Assembly (NCBI GenBank): GCA_003168295.1
Contig: PMST01000560.1
Coordinates: 7,809-13,856 of the forward strand
Direction: 5' to 3'
Length of the DNA stretch: 6,048 nt
From: Actinomycetota bacterium
Lineage (GTDB): Bacteria > Actinomycetota > Actinomycetes > Streptosporangiales > Streptosporangiaceae
Part shown: one piece after another, positions 1 to 5,890 of the stretch
Position numbering within the stretch: position 1 is the stretch's first letter
Layout: every line of letters begins with the position of its first letter
Made by a program: the position numbers and the translations under genes
Notes under the pieces: model-generated
Told to the model about the DNA's origin: nothing
The model's database searches: none
Seen by the model: the letters and a program-made list of their open reading frames with translations, nothing else

Positions 1-722
1 GCGTGACCGAAGCCGGCGCGCAGGCGTTCACCTGCCGGAACGGGCGCCATGTGAGCGGCGCCGGCATGGTGATGGCCTTCAATCCCGACGATCCGCACGA
101 TGGCCACGCCGCGGGCGGCGGCGGATTCACCTACCGGATGGTGCACGTCTGGCCGGAGTTTTTCACCTCCCTCATCGGGTCGGCGGCTTCGCACCCGCTG
201 TTCCGCACCCCGGTGATCGACGACCCGGTGGTGGCTAAGTCGCTGCGCACGCTGCATATGACGCTTACCGGGCCGGACGGAAACACCACCCCGCTGGAAC
301 GGTACGAGCGGCTCACCGCGGCCGCCGGCCTGCTGGTCCGGCACGCGACGCGGATACCGGCGGGCGCCCCCCGGATCCCTGCTCGCCGCGTCGCCGAGCG
401 GGTCCGCGAGCTCATCTACGACGGCTATGCCGACCCGGACCTGACCGCCGACCACGTGGCCGCGACCGCCGGATGCAGCAGGTTCGCCGCCTACCGGGCG
501 TTCACGCAGGCCTACGGGCTGGCGCCCAGCGATTTCCAGCGCCAGCTTCGGGTACGCGCGGCACGCCGTCTGCTGGCTCAGGGCACGCCGCCTGCCCAGG
601 CCGCGGCCGAGGCGGGATTCGCCGACCAGGCGCACCTCACCCGCTGGTTCCGGCGTTACTACGGAGTTACGCCGGGGGCTTACCGCGCCGCCGTGTGTCC
701 CCGGGCAAGGACACGGCCTTAG
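1..722 (+). CDS. AraC-family transcriptional regulator, 5' truncated by the window edge
   Basis: This is a DNA-binding regulator with an N-terminal effector-sensing cupin domain and a C-terminal AraC/XylS double helix-turn-helix. The frame is open from base 3 and ends with TAG at 720-722, giving 239 visible residues. A GTG lies at base 3, but the protein there already starts inside the sensor domain: the PDDPHDGH stretch (about residues 28-35) is the characteristic cupin strand of AraC_binding proteins, and family members normally have about 30-40 residues before it. The true start is therefore upstream, and the GTG probably encodes an internal Val. The double HTH covers about residues 128-229. 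It includes the first helix pair (LTADHVAATAGCS), the second (PAQAAAEAGFADQAHLTRWFRR) and the usual ending YYGVTPGAYR. The aldo/keto reductase gene follows after 14 bases, so this protein probably controls that gene and itself. The effector is unknown. The family is certain; the target is inference. Confidence 0.93.
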   Translation, partial: VTEAGAQAFTCRNGRHVSGAGMVMAFNPDDPHDGHAAGGGGFTYRMVHVWPEFFTSLIGSAASHPLFRTPVIDDPVVAKSLRTLHMTLTGPDGNTTPLERYERLTAAAGLLVRHATRIPAGAPRIPARRVAERVRELIYDGYADPDLTADHVAATAGCSRFAAYRAFTQAYGLAPSDFQRQLRVRAARRLLAQGTPPAQAAAEAGFADQAHLTRWFRRYYGVTPGAYRAAVCPRARTRP

Positions 723-736
723 TAAGATCGCCAACC

Positions 737-1735
737 ATGGAGCAGCGGATTCTCGGCGGTACCGGCAGGCCGGTTTCGGTCATCGGGCTTGGCACGTGGC
801 AGCTCGGGGCGGACTGGGGCAACGTGTCCGAGGCCGACGCGATGGAGGTGCTGCGGGCCGCTGTGGAGTCGGGTGTCACGTTCTTTGACACGGCTGACGT
901 TTACGGTGATGGGCGCAGCGAGCGGATCATCGGCCGGTTCCTGTCCGGCAATGCCGGGCAGGGCGTCACGGTCGCGACCAAGATGGGCCGCCGGGTAGAT
1001 CAGAAGGAAGAGAACTACACGCTGGAGAACTTCCGGGCCTGGACCGACAGGTCGCGGGTGAACCTCGGCACCGACCGGCTCGATCTGGTGCAGCTGCACT
1101 GCCCGCCGACGTCGGTCATTTCTTCCGACGCCGTTTTCGACGCGCTCGACACGCTGGTCGCCGAGGAGCGGATTGCCGCGTACGGGGTGAGCGTCGAGAC
1201 GACCGGCCAGGCGCTCGCCGCGATCGCACGCCCGGGCGTGGCGAGCGTGCAGATCATCCTCAATGCCTTCCGGCGCAAGCCGCTTGACCAGGTACTGCCC
1301 GCGGCGGCCGCGGCAGGTACCGGGATCATCGCCAGGGTCCCGCTCGCCTCCGGGTTGCTGTCGGGCAGGTACACCAGGGACACGACGTTCGCCGCCGATG
1401 ATCATCGCAACTACAACGCCCGGGGCGAGGCGTTCGACGTCGGGGAGACGTTCTCCGGCATCGACTTCGAGACCGGAGTCGATGCGGCCAGGGAGTTCGC
1501 GGCCATCTCGGGCAGCCCCGGGTCCTCCTCCCAGTGGACCCCGGCCCAATGGGCCCTGCGCTGGGTGATCCAGCAGCCGGGAGTGACGACGGTGATCCCA
1601 GGTGCGCGGAGTACCGGCCAGGCCCGGCAAAACGCCGAGGCCGCGGACCTTCCGCCGCTCTCCCAGGCTGAGCTGGAGGCGATCGGGGGCCTGTACGACA
1701 AGTACTTCCGGGCGAAGGTGCACGATCGCTGGTGA
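737..1735 (+). CDS. Aldo/keto reductase
   Basis: This is a predicted cytosolic NADPH-dependent oxidoreductase of the AKR (TIM-barrel) superfamily, reducing an aldehyde or ketone of unknown identity. It has 332 residues, normal for the family. Visible landmarks are the first strand VIGLGTWQLG (15-24), the DTADVYGDGRSE motif (51-62) with catalytic Asp51 and Tyr56, catalytic Lys82 in VATKMG, His121 in LVQLHCPP, and the cofactor-binding IPGARSTGQARQNA region (287-300). The tetrad D-Y-K-H is complete. The stretch NYNARGEAFDVGETFSG (225-241) resembles a subgroup of actinobacterial AKRs often named L-glyceraldehyde-3-phosphate-reductase-like; I would not assign a substrate. ATG 737 was chosen because the protein then begins MEQRILGGTGRPVS, the usual AKR N-terminus. 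The frame is open back to 473, but that part overlaps the AraC gene and looks like shadow. No clear Shine-Dalgarno is visible, so translational coupling to the AraC gene 14 bases upstream is likely. Confidence 0.95.
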   Translation: MEQRILGGTGRPVSVIGLGTWQLGADWGNVSEADAMEVLRAAVESGVTFFDTADVYGDGRSERIIGRFLSGNAGQGVTVATKMGRRVDQKEENYTLENFRAWTDRSRVNLGTDRLDLVQLHCPPTSVISSDAVFDALDTLVAEERIAAYGVSVETTGQALAAIARPGVASVQIILNAFRRKPLDQVLPAAAAAGTGIIARVPLASGLLSGRYTRDTTFAADDHRNYNARGEAFDVGETFSGIDFETGVDAAREFAAISGSPGSSSQWTPAQWALRWVIQQPGVTTVIPGARSTGQARQNAEAADLPPLSQAELEAIGGLYDKYFRAKVHDRW

Positions 1736-2372
1736 ACTGGAGCAACTGGGCTACGGTCGCGGACCTGTGTACGGCGCTGGGCACGCTGATCCTCGCGGTG
1801 GCCACGTTCTCAGCGGTCAGGTCGGCGAACCTGTCGGCGCGGGTGGCTCAGCAGTCGCTGCTTGTCGGGCTGCGGCCGGCGCTGATGGCGTCACGCCACG
1901 AGGACCCGATGCAGAAGGTCAACTTCGGTGACGACAAATGGGTGCGGATCCCCGGCGGGGGCGCGATAGGCGAGGTTGGCGATAGAGACGGGACGGCGGG
2001 ACCGGATGACCCCGTCTATCTCGCGGTGGCCCTCCGGAACGCGGGGAGCGGCATCGCACGCGCCGCTTGATGAGTTCCAGCGGCAAACCCGCGATCTGTA
2101 CATCCCCGTCGGCGACATCGGATTCTGGCAGGGCGCCTTCCGTGATCCCGAGGACCCCAGGTACTCCCCCGCCCGCAAGGTCATCGAGGACCACCAGCCG
2201 TGGACCGTCGAGCTTCTCTACGGCGACCACGAGGGCGGACAGCGATGCATCACCCGCTTCACCATGTTCCCGCCCGGCCACATGGCCCTGCGCTCTGACT
2301 CGAGCCCCGACCTGCGGTGGTTTCGCGTCCCAGAGCAGACACTGGAACATCGACCGGCCTGACCCGAGGTAA
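1732..2372 (+). pseudogene. Frameshifted gene for a conserved actinobacterial membrane-anchored protein
   Basis: The gene opens with GTG 1732, overlapping the reductase stop by 4 bases (GTGA). The first frame gives MNWSNWATVADLCTALG..., with one hydrophobic helix at about residues 9-28. It continues through VYLAVALRNAGSGIA and stops at 2068-2070 after three unrelated residues. The continuation lies in the next frame from about 2060: HAPLDEFQRQTRDLYIPVGD, GFWQGAFRDPEDP and VELLYGDHEGGQR, up to LRWF near 2322. The ending SRHWNIDRPDPR, with stop TAA 2370-2372, is in the third frame. All three pieces recall one uncharacterised actinobacterial family, normally a single protein of roughly 200 residues or more with a short N-terminal membrane helix. 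From memory of that family, about 15-20 residues are also missing between NAGSGIA and HAPLDEF, which suggests a deletion there plus a 1-base insertion near 2322. Function is unknown. The first 112 residues could still be made. Sequencing error is less likely, since two separate lesions are needed. Confidence 0.75.
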
Positions 2373-2410
2373 CCATGAGGACCCTGCAAAAATATCGGCT
2401 CAACCTCTAC

Positions 2411-2439
2411 ACATTCCTGCGATTTCGACAGCTGAATGT
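2411..2439 (+). terminator. Possible hairpin downstream of the decayed gene
   Basis: The arms ACATTC (2411-2416) and GAATGT (2434-2439) are perfectly complementary. An inner CTG/CAG pair extends the stem with a 2-base bulge. It lies about 40 bases after the pseudogene stop, where a terminator for the upstream operon would be expected, but it lacks a following T-run. It could equally be an operator-like inverted repeat. Confidence 0.25.
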
Positions 2440-2464
2440 TGGCTCTCCGGCACGTCGCACTCGG

Positions 2465-2504
2465 TAACTCACGATAACTCATGTTAACTTAGGGTGACTC
2501 TTGC
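2465..2504. repeat. Four tandem 10-bp repeats, consensus TAACTCA plus 3 variable bases
   Basis: The units are TAACTCACGA (2465), TAACTCATGT (2475), TAACTTAGGG (2485) and TGACTCTTGC (2495). Units 1 and 2 share all seven core bases, unit 3 differs by one, and unit 4 by two. The 10-bp period places every copy on the same face of the DNA helix. This is the arrangement expected for cooperative binding of a regulator to direct repeats, as in OmpR/PhoB-type sites. The array starts 255 bp before the protease start codon and follows the pseudogene by about 90 bp. No coding frame explains it. The binding protein is unknown and the regulatory role is inference. Confidence 0.6.
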
Positions 2505-2719
2505 CTGCTCGGGGGGCGCGGAAGCAACGGTCAATCGCCACCGCCTGCAGCAGGCATGCGGCCTCCTCACAGGAAATCCCCAGCTCGCTGAGGGGACTTC
2601 TGATCAACTTTGGAGACTTTCCCCCTAGTGCAGGGGTACCTTCTCCATCACAATTGAGTATCGAACTTGACCTTAACGTTACATAATCCTGGCGAGCCGA
2701 GAGCGGGTGACCAGCCCAG

Positions 2720-3625
2720 GTGCTGCTCCGATCAGGCCGGAAAAGCGGCCGCCGACCCGGCGCCAGCGGCCAGGAAGAAACCGCGGCCACGGGCGCTAGC
2801 GGCCCGCGGGAGCGGGCCCGGTGGCTTTCCCGGACATCCAGCAGGGCAGCCTTCGTCACGACGCTCGCCGTCGTTGCGGCCATTACGATAACCCCGGCCA
2901 GCGGCGCCGCCGACGACATCGCTACCGGCTTTGCCCAGGCGATGCGGCATCTGGGGTCCACGTCGCGAAACGGACAGGCGTTCTCCGGCAATCCGGCGGT
3001 CGGCGCGCTGTTCTCCACATCCGCGGGCAAGCTGAGCCAGCACTTCTGCTCGGCGAGCGTGATCAACAGCCCGCACGGAGACCTGGTGATCACCGCCGCG
3101 CATTGCGTCACCCACACCTCCGGCACCGTGGTGTTCGTCCCCGGCTACAACGGCGGCACCACGCCGTACGGTGTATGGACCGTGACCAAGGTCTACGTTG
3201 ACCAGGCCTGGAAGTCCTCGCAAAACCCCGACGACGACTTCGCCATCCTCCGGGTCAGCCAGCGCGGCTCGAGGGTGGCGATCGAGGACGTCACCGGAGC
3301 GGAGAAGCTTATTACCGGCCAGCCCTACGACCATCAGCTGGTTCAGGTGATCGGCTACCCAGACTCGTCTAACCGCCCGATCACCTGCGAGAACTGGCTC
3401 AAGGAGCCAATGACCGATCAACTCGAATTCGACTGCGGCGGCTATACCGACGGCACGAGCGGCGGCCCGTTCCTCGCCGAGGTCGACCTGGCCACCGGCC
3501 AGGGCGCAGTGATCGGGGTCATCGGCGGCTACGAACAGGGCGGCGATACGCCCCAGGTCTCGTACTCGGCGGTGCTCGGCGCGAACGCCGCGGCACTCTA
3601 CAAGACGGCCGTGGCCGGCGGCTGA
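2720..3625 (+). CDS. Secreted trypsin-like (chymotrypsin-fold, S1-type) serine protease
   Basis: This is a predicted exported endopeptidase of 301 residues. A long basic N-terminal region (1-42, rich in Arg) precedes a hydrophobic segment AAFVTTLAVVAAITI (43-57) and a likely signal-peptidase site after ASGA (about 60-63). The catalytic triad is complete: His128 in ITAAHC, Asp173 in DDDFAILRV, and Ser247 in GTSGGPF. Cys110 and Cys129 bracket the His loop as in chymotrypsin-like enzymes, and Cys223 and Cys239 may form a second disulfide. By simple alignment around Ser247, the position equivalent to trypsin Asp189 is Gly, so Lys/Arg specificity is not expected, and the position equivalent to Asp194 is Thr. 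GTG 2720 is the only conventional in-frame start that includes the signal sequence, as an in-frame TGA lies at 2708-2710. The ribosome-binding site is weak. The gene has its own upstream region and converges on a reductase gene. The substrate is unknown. Confidence 0.9.
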   Translation: MLLRSGRKSGRRPGASGQEETAATGASGPRERARWLSRTSSRAAFVTTLAVVAAITITPASGAADDIATGFAQAMRHLGSTSRNGQAFSGNPAVGALFSTSAGKLSQHFCSASVINSPHGDLVITAAHCVTHTSGTVVFVPGYNGGTTPYGVWTVTKVYVDQAWKSSQNPDDDFAILRVSQRGSRVAIEDVTGAEKLITGQPYDHQLVQVIGYPDSSNRPITCENWLKEPMTDQLEFDCGGYTDGTSGGPFLAEVDLATGQGAVIGVIGGYEQGGDTPQVSYSAVLGANAAALYKTAVAGG

Positions 3626-3637
3626 GCCAGGCTGGCT
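3625..3637. terminator. Small inverted repeat spanning the convergent stops
   Basis: AGCCAG-G-CTGGCT is a perfect inverted repeat that touches the last base of the protease stop (3623-3625) and the last base of the reductase stop (TAA on the minus strand, 3637-3639). Its position suits a bidirectional terminator, but the stem is short and there is no T-run on either side. It is the only candidate in the 11-base gap. Confidence 0.25.
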
Positions 3638-4593
3638 TATCCGGCCGGGGCTGGCGGCGGAACGATCCGGTCGATCCCGGCTAGCTCGTCTGCGGACGGG
3701 ATCCACTCGGCCGTGGCCGCATTGGCCTTGATCTGTTCGGGGCTCGTCGCACCCGCGATCACCGAGGAACAGCCTGGCTGCGCCGCGAGAGCGCCGATCG
3801 CCACGTCCAAGATCGTGACGCCGTGGGCCTGCGCCCAGGTGATCAGCGCCTCGACCTTAGCCAGCTTCTCGGAGGTAACGTAGCTTTCGCGGCCGGCCAG
3901 CCTGGTCCCCGCGGGTATCGCCTGGCCTTGCCTGACCTTGCCGGTCAGCAGGCCGTTGGCGAGCGGGAAATACGGCAACACGCCGAGGCCGAAATGCCTG
4001 GCCGCGGGGACCACGTCCGCTTCGGCCTCGCGATCGAGCAGTGACCAGTGATTCTGGGCCGAAATGAACGGGGTGCGAGAGTTATGCGCCGCGAGGTGCG
4101 CTGCGTCGGCCAGCTGCCAGCCGGAGAAGTTCGAATGGCCCAGATACCGGACCTTGCCCTCCGCCACCAGTTCGTGCAGCGCGGCAATCGTTTCCTCGAC
4201 CGGGGTCACCGGGTCCGGGGTGTGCAGCTGGTACAGGTCGATGTGGTCGGTGCGCAGCCTGCGCAGCGACTCGGCCACCGCGCGCCTGATGTAGGCGCGG
4301 CCGCCTTTCGCGCCGGCCGCGGGCCCGTACCCCATGTCCGTGTTCTGGTTCCCGAACTTCGTGGCCAGCACGACCTGATCCCGGCGCCCGGCGAGGACCT
4401 CGCCGAGCGCGCGCTCTGACCCTCCGCCTGGGCCGTACGTGTCCGAGGTATCGAACAGCGTGATCCCGGCGTCGATGGCCGCGTCCACCACCGCACGCGT
4501 CCCGTCCACATCCAGGCGGCGGCCGAAGTTGTTGCAGCCGAGCCCGACAACCGACACCTGCAGTCCCGATTCTCCGAGCGACCTGTAGCGCAT
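3637..4593 (-). CDS. Aldo/keto reductase (second, distinct subgroup)
   Basis: This is a predicted cytosolic NADPH-dependent AKR-superfamily oxidoreductase of 318 residues from the chosen start. Landmarks: VSVVGLGCNNFGRRLD (13-28), FDTSDTYGPGGGSE (47-60) with catalytic Asp48 and Tyr53, Lys79 in LATKFGN, His124 in LYQLHTPD, the KVRYLGHSNFSGWQL segment (147-161), and the cofactor loop IAGATSPEQIKANA (279-292). All four catalytic residues are present. An in-frame ATG three codons upstream (4602) is possible. ATG 4593 is preferred because the protein then begins MRYRSLGESGL, the usual family start, and AGGA sits 8 bases before it; AGG directly abuts the upstream ATG, too close to serve it. It lies 63 bases downstream of the methyltransferase gene on the same strand, so the two may be co-transcribed. 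It differs clearly from the reductase at 737-1735, so it is not a local duplication. The substrate is unknown. Confidence 0.94.
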   Translation of the reverse strand: MRYRSLGESGLQVSVVGLGCNNFGRRLDVDGTRAVVDAAIDAGITLFDTSDTYGPGGGSERALGEVLAGRRDQVVLATKFGNQNTDMGYGPAAGAKGGRAYIRRAVAESLRRLRTDHIDLYQLHTPDPVTPVEETIAALHELVAEGKVRYLGHSNFSGWQLADAAHLAAHNSRTPFISAQNHWSLLDREAEADVVPAARHFGLGVLPYFPLANGLLTGKVRQGQAIPAGTRLAGRESYVTSEKLAKVEALITWAQAHGVTILDVAIGALAAQPGCSSVIAGATSPEQIKANAATAEWIPSADELAGIDRIVPPPAPAG

Positions 4594-4656
4594 GACCGCC
4601 ATCCTACGGATCCGCGCCGGCGCAGAACTGGCCAGGGCTGGGGCTAGCGACTAGGA

Positions 4657-5481
4657 CTAGGGCTTGCGGGCGACGAGGGCGTAGCACAAAGAGTCCGCTG
4701 GGCGTGACGGCATTTCCGCTCCCGGCTCCGGGTGCCACTGCGGTGTCCACACCAGGCCAGGCGGGACGAGATCCAGGCCGTCCACCAGCGCCAGGACGTC
4801 TTTACGGCGACGGACATGCAGCTGAGCCGTCGCCTCGTCGTAGACCTTCGCCGCGTCGTTTACCGCCGGAGTTCCATCCGCGGTGGCGTGCGAAAGAGCG
4901 AGATAGCTGCCTGAGGGAAATGGCGCCAGCAGCTCTTTGACGATGCCCGCCGGGTCCTCGGCGTCGGAGATGAAGGGCAAGATAGCGACGAGCACGATGG
5001 CGACCGGGTCGGAAAAATCGATGAGCCGCCGTAGCTCGAGATCGGCCAGGATCTCAGCGGGCACGCGCAGGTCATGGGAGAGGATGACGGTATTCGGGAC
5101 GCCGTGCAGCATATCCCGGCCGTGCGCGAGCACTACCGGGTCGTTGTCGACGTAGACGACCCGAGTCGCCGGATCAGCCTGCCGCGCCACCTCGTGCACG
5201 TTGCCCGAGGCTGGCATACCGGCACCAATATCAATAAACTGGCGGATTCCGGCGTCGGCGGCCAGAAAATTCACCGCACGACGCAAAAACGTCCGGTTCC
5301 ACCCACACGCCTCGCGGATGTTCGGCAGATAAGCCGCTATTACATTTCCCGCCTGCCTGTCAGCGGGGTAGTTGTCTTTCCCGCCAAGCAGGTAGTCGTA
5401 AATGCGGGCCGGACTTGGAATATCGGGCCGGAATGTCGTCCGCCAGTCACCGACGCCCTTGGGTCCCTCACCGCTAGTCAA
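4657..5481 (-). CDS. SAM-dependent methyltransferase, DUF574 (Methyltransf_19) family
   Basis: This is a Rossmann-fold methyltransferase-like protein of 274 residues, of a family abundant and often multi-copy in actinomycetes. No substrate is established for the family as far as I know. The family signature PSPARIYDYLLGGKDNYPAD (22-41) is intact. It is followed by the SAM-binding motif I region FIDIGAGMPASGNVHEVA (82-99), the acidic strand YVDNDPVVLAHGR (110-122), a motif IV-like strand DPVAIVLVAILPFISD (158-173), GSYLALSHAT (191-200), and a C-terminal LVPPGLVWTPQWHPE (238-252). The frame opens with TTG on the minus strand (5481-5479). A clear GAAAGGAAA ribosome-binding site 8 bases upstream, and the absence of an in-frame ATG or GTG before the signature, support TTG as the start. 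The gene is divergent from the XRE regulator at 5891 and precedes the reductase on the same strand. Regulation by that XRE protein is possible but not shown. Confidence 0.93.
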   Translation of the reverse strand: MTSGEGPKGVGDWRTTFRPDIPSPARIYDYLLGGKDNYPADRQAGNVIAAYLPNIREACGWNRTFLRRAVNFLAADAGIRQFIDIGAGMPASGNVHEVARQADPATRVVYVDNDPVVLAHGRDMLHGVPNTVILSHDLRVPAEILADLELRRLIDFSDPVAIVLVAILPFISDAEDPAGIVKELLAPFPSGSYLALSHATADGTPAVNDAAKVYDEATAQLHVRRRKDVLALVDGLDLVPPGLVWTPQWHPEPGAEMPSRPADSLCYALVARKP

Positions 5482-5488
5482 CGCCGAG

Positions 5489-5497
5489 TTTCCTTTC
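5489..5497 (-). promoter_or_regulatory. Ribosome-binding site that fixes the TTG start of the methyltransferase
   Basis: On the minus strand the sequence is GAAAGGAAA, ending 7 bases before the TTG at 5481-5479; the AGGA core sits about 9 bases away. It is the strongest purine-rich site near the methyltransferase start and is the main reason for accepting a TTG initiator. Confidence 0.65.
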
Positions 5498-5714
5498 GCG
5501 CTGTGCGTGCCCGCAGTGGCCGCAGATCCGGGCCGGCCAGGCGCCCACCGTCAAGGTCCGAGCCAGGTACCTCGGGCGACCCAGACCCTGAACCGCACAC
5601 CACGGGACTGCGGCCGCCGCCGCCGGCCCCGGCCGCCACGACGGGCAACGGGGCCGCAAAACCCAAGAACTGTCACAAGCCGACACAATCTTAACGGTCA
5701 TTGTCGGTTCCAGC

Positions 5715-5744
5715 CGGACAGAAGTGTCCGAGACGGAAGTGTCC
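5715..5744. repeat. Inverted repeat CGGACA-N4-TGTCCG with a second GAAGTGTCC copy
   Basis: A perfect 6-bp-arm inverted repeat (5715-5730) is followed by a direct copy of its right side: GAAGTGTCC occurs at 5721-5729 and again at 5736-5744, 15 bases apart. This is an operator-like arrangement in the divergent intergenic region, about 150 bp before the XRE start. The bound protein is unknown. Confidence 0.45.
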
Positions 5745-5841
5745 AGGGCAGGAGGGCCAAACAGCCAATTTTGGGGGGTGGCACGCAATCCCATATGAGA
5801 TACCATCACGATTACGACAGATGGATGGCAACGCTTTGCCA

Positions 5842-5872
5842 CGCAATTGCGCGAGACAATTCCGTAGCGGAA
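5842..5872. promoter_or_regulatory. Two adjacent operator-like palindromes before the XRE gene
   Basis: CGCAATTGCG (5842-5851) is a perfect 10-bp palindrome. TTCCG-tag-CGGAA (5860-5872) is a perfect 5-bp-arm inverted repeat ending 18 bases before the ATG. Their centres are about 20 bp apart, close to two helical turns. The position between any promoter and the start codon suits autoregulation by the XRE protein, but that is inference. Confidence 0.4.
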
Positions 5873-5890
5873 CGGACATTCGGAGGAGTC

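Larger units (their letters stand above)
2373..2719. other. Intergenic region upstream of the protease gene
   Basis: These 347 bases carry no gene I can support. They are visibly richer in A/T than the flanking genes. They hold a set of four tandem 10-bp units (2465-2504), several short hairpins (2411-2439, 2543-2555, 2578-2595, 2622-2636), and an AT-rich stretch from about 2641 to 2690 with TTGAGT (2654-2659), TTGACC (2667-2672), the palindrome TAACGTTA (2674-2681) and CATAAT (2682-2687). The protease promoter is probably in that last stretch, but none of the -35/-10 pairs has ideal spacing, so I do not fix it. Short open frames on both strands here have no recognisable content. Confidence 0.6.
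5482..5890. promoter_or_regulatory. Divergent intergenic region between the methyltransferase and XRE genes
   Basis: These 409 bases must hold the promoters of both divergent genes. The left half (5498-5690) is very GC-rich, with a run of CGGCCGCCGCCG-like sequence near 5610-5640, and may be a leader of the methyltransferase transcript. The right half (5700-5890) is AT-richer and dense in small symmetric elements: CGGACA-gaag-TGTCCG (5715-5730), a repeat of GAAGTGTCC (5721-5729 and 5736-5744), CACGCAAT twice (5782-5789 and 5840-5847), the palindrome CGCAATTGCG (5842-5851) and TTCCG-tag-CGGAA (5860-5872). A weak sigma-70-like pair, TTGGGG (5771-5776) and TATGAG (5794-5799) with a 17-base spacer, could drive the XRE gene. 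No RNA gene is recognisable. A minus-strand open frame at 5474-5701 is discussed in the findings. Confidence 0.5.

Noticed and set aside
719..1723. Long minus-strand open frame of 334 codons opposite the first reductase
   Set aside because: It is antisense to a gene with a complete catalytic tetrad, and its translation is rich in Arg, Gly and Pro with no recognisable motif, as expected for a shadow frame in high-GC DNA.
2501..2686. Plus-strand 61-codon frame in the intergenic region
   Set aside because: No ribosome-binding site, no high third-position GC, and no recognisable sequence; it overlaps hairpins and the likely promoter zone.
2505..2719. Possible ydaO (c-di-AMP) or other riboswitch ahead of the protease
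   Set aside because: The hairpins do not match the conserved core sequences I know for ydaO, cobalamin, TPP or glycine classes.
2479..3126. Minus-strand open frame of 215 codons reaching into the intergenic region
   Set aside because: It mostly lies opposite the protease. The intergenic end reads plausibly for about 40 residues but matches no family I recognise and has no start of its own.
2732..3706. Minus-strand open frame of 324 codons opposite the protease
   Set aside because: The plus-strand frame has a signal sequence, catalytic triad and paired cysteines. The antisense frame shows no family features and runs into the convergent reductase gene.
3637..4593. Tandem duplication of the reductase at 737-1735
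   Set aside because: The two reductases share only superfamily motifs. Their loops, termini and cofactor segments differ, and they lie on opposite strands with unrelated neighbours.
5074..5694. Plus-strand open frame of 206 codons
   Set aside because: It is antisense to the N-terminal half of the methyltransferase and then passes through the GC-rich intergenic region with a Pro/Arg-rich translation and no motifs.
5474..5842. Longer version of the minus-strand ORF, from ATG 5842
   Set aside because: Its N-terminal third runs through the operator-like repeats, and its DTSVSDTSV stretch is simply the repeated GAAGTGTCC read backwards. Only the shorter version is kept as a finding.
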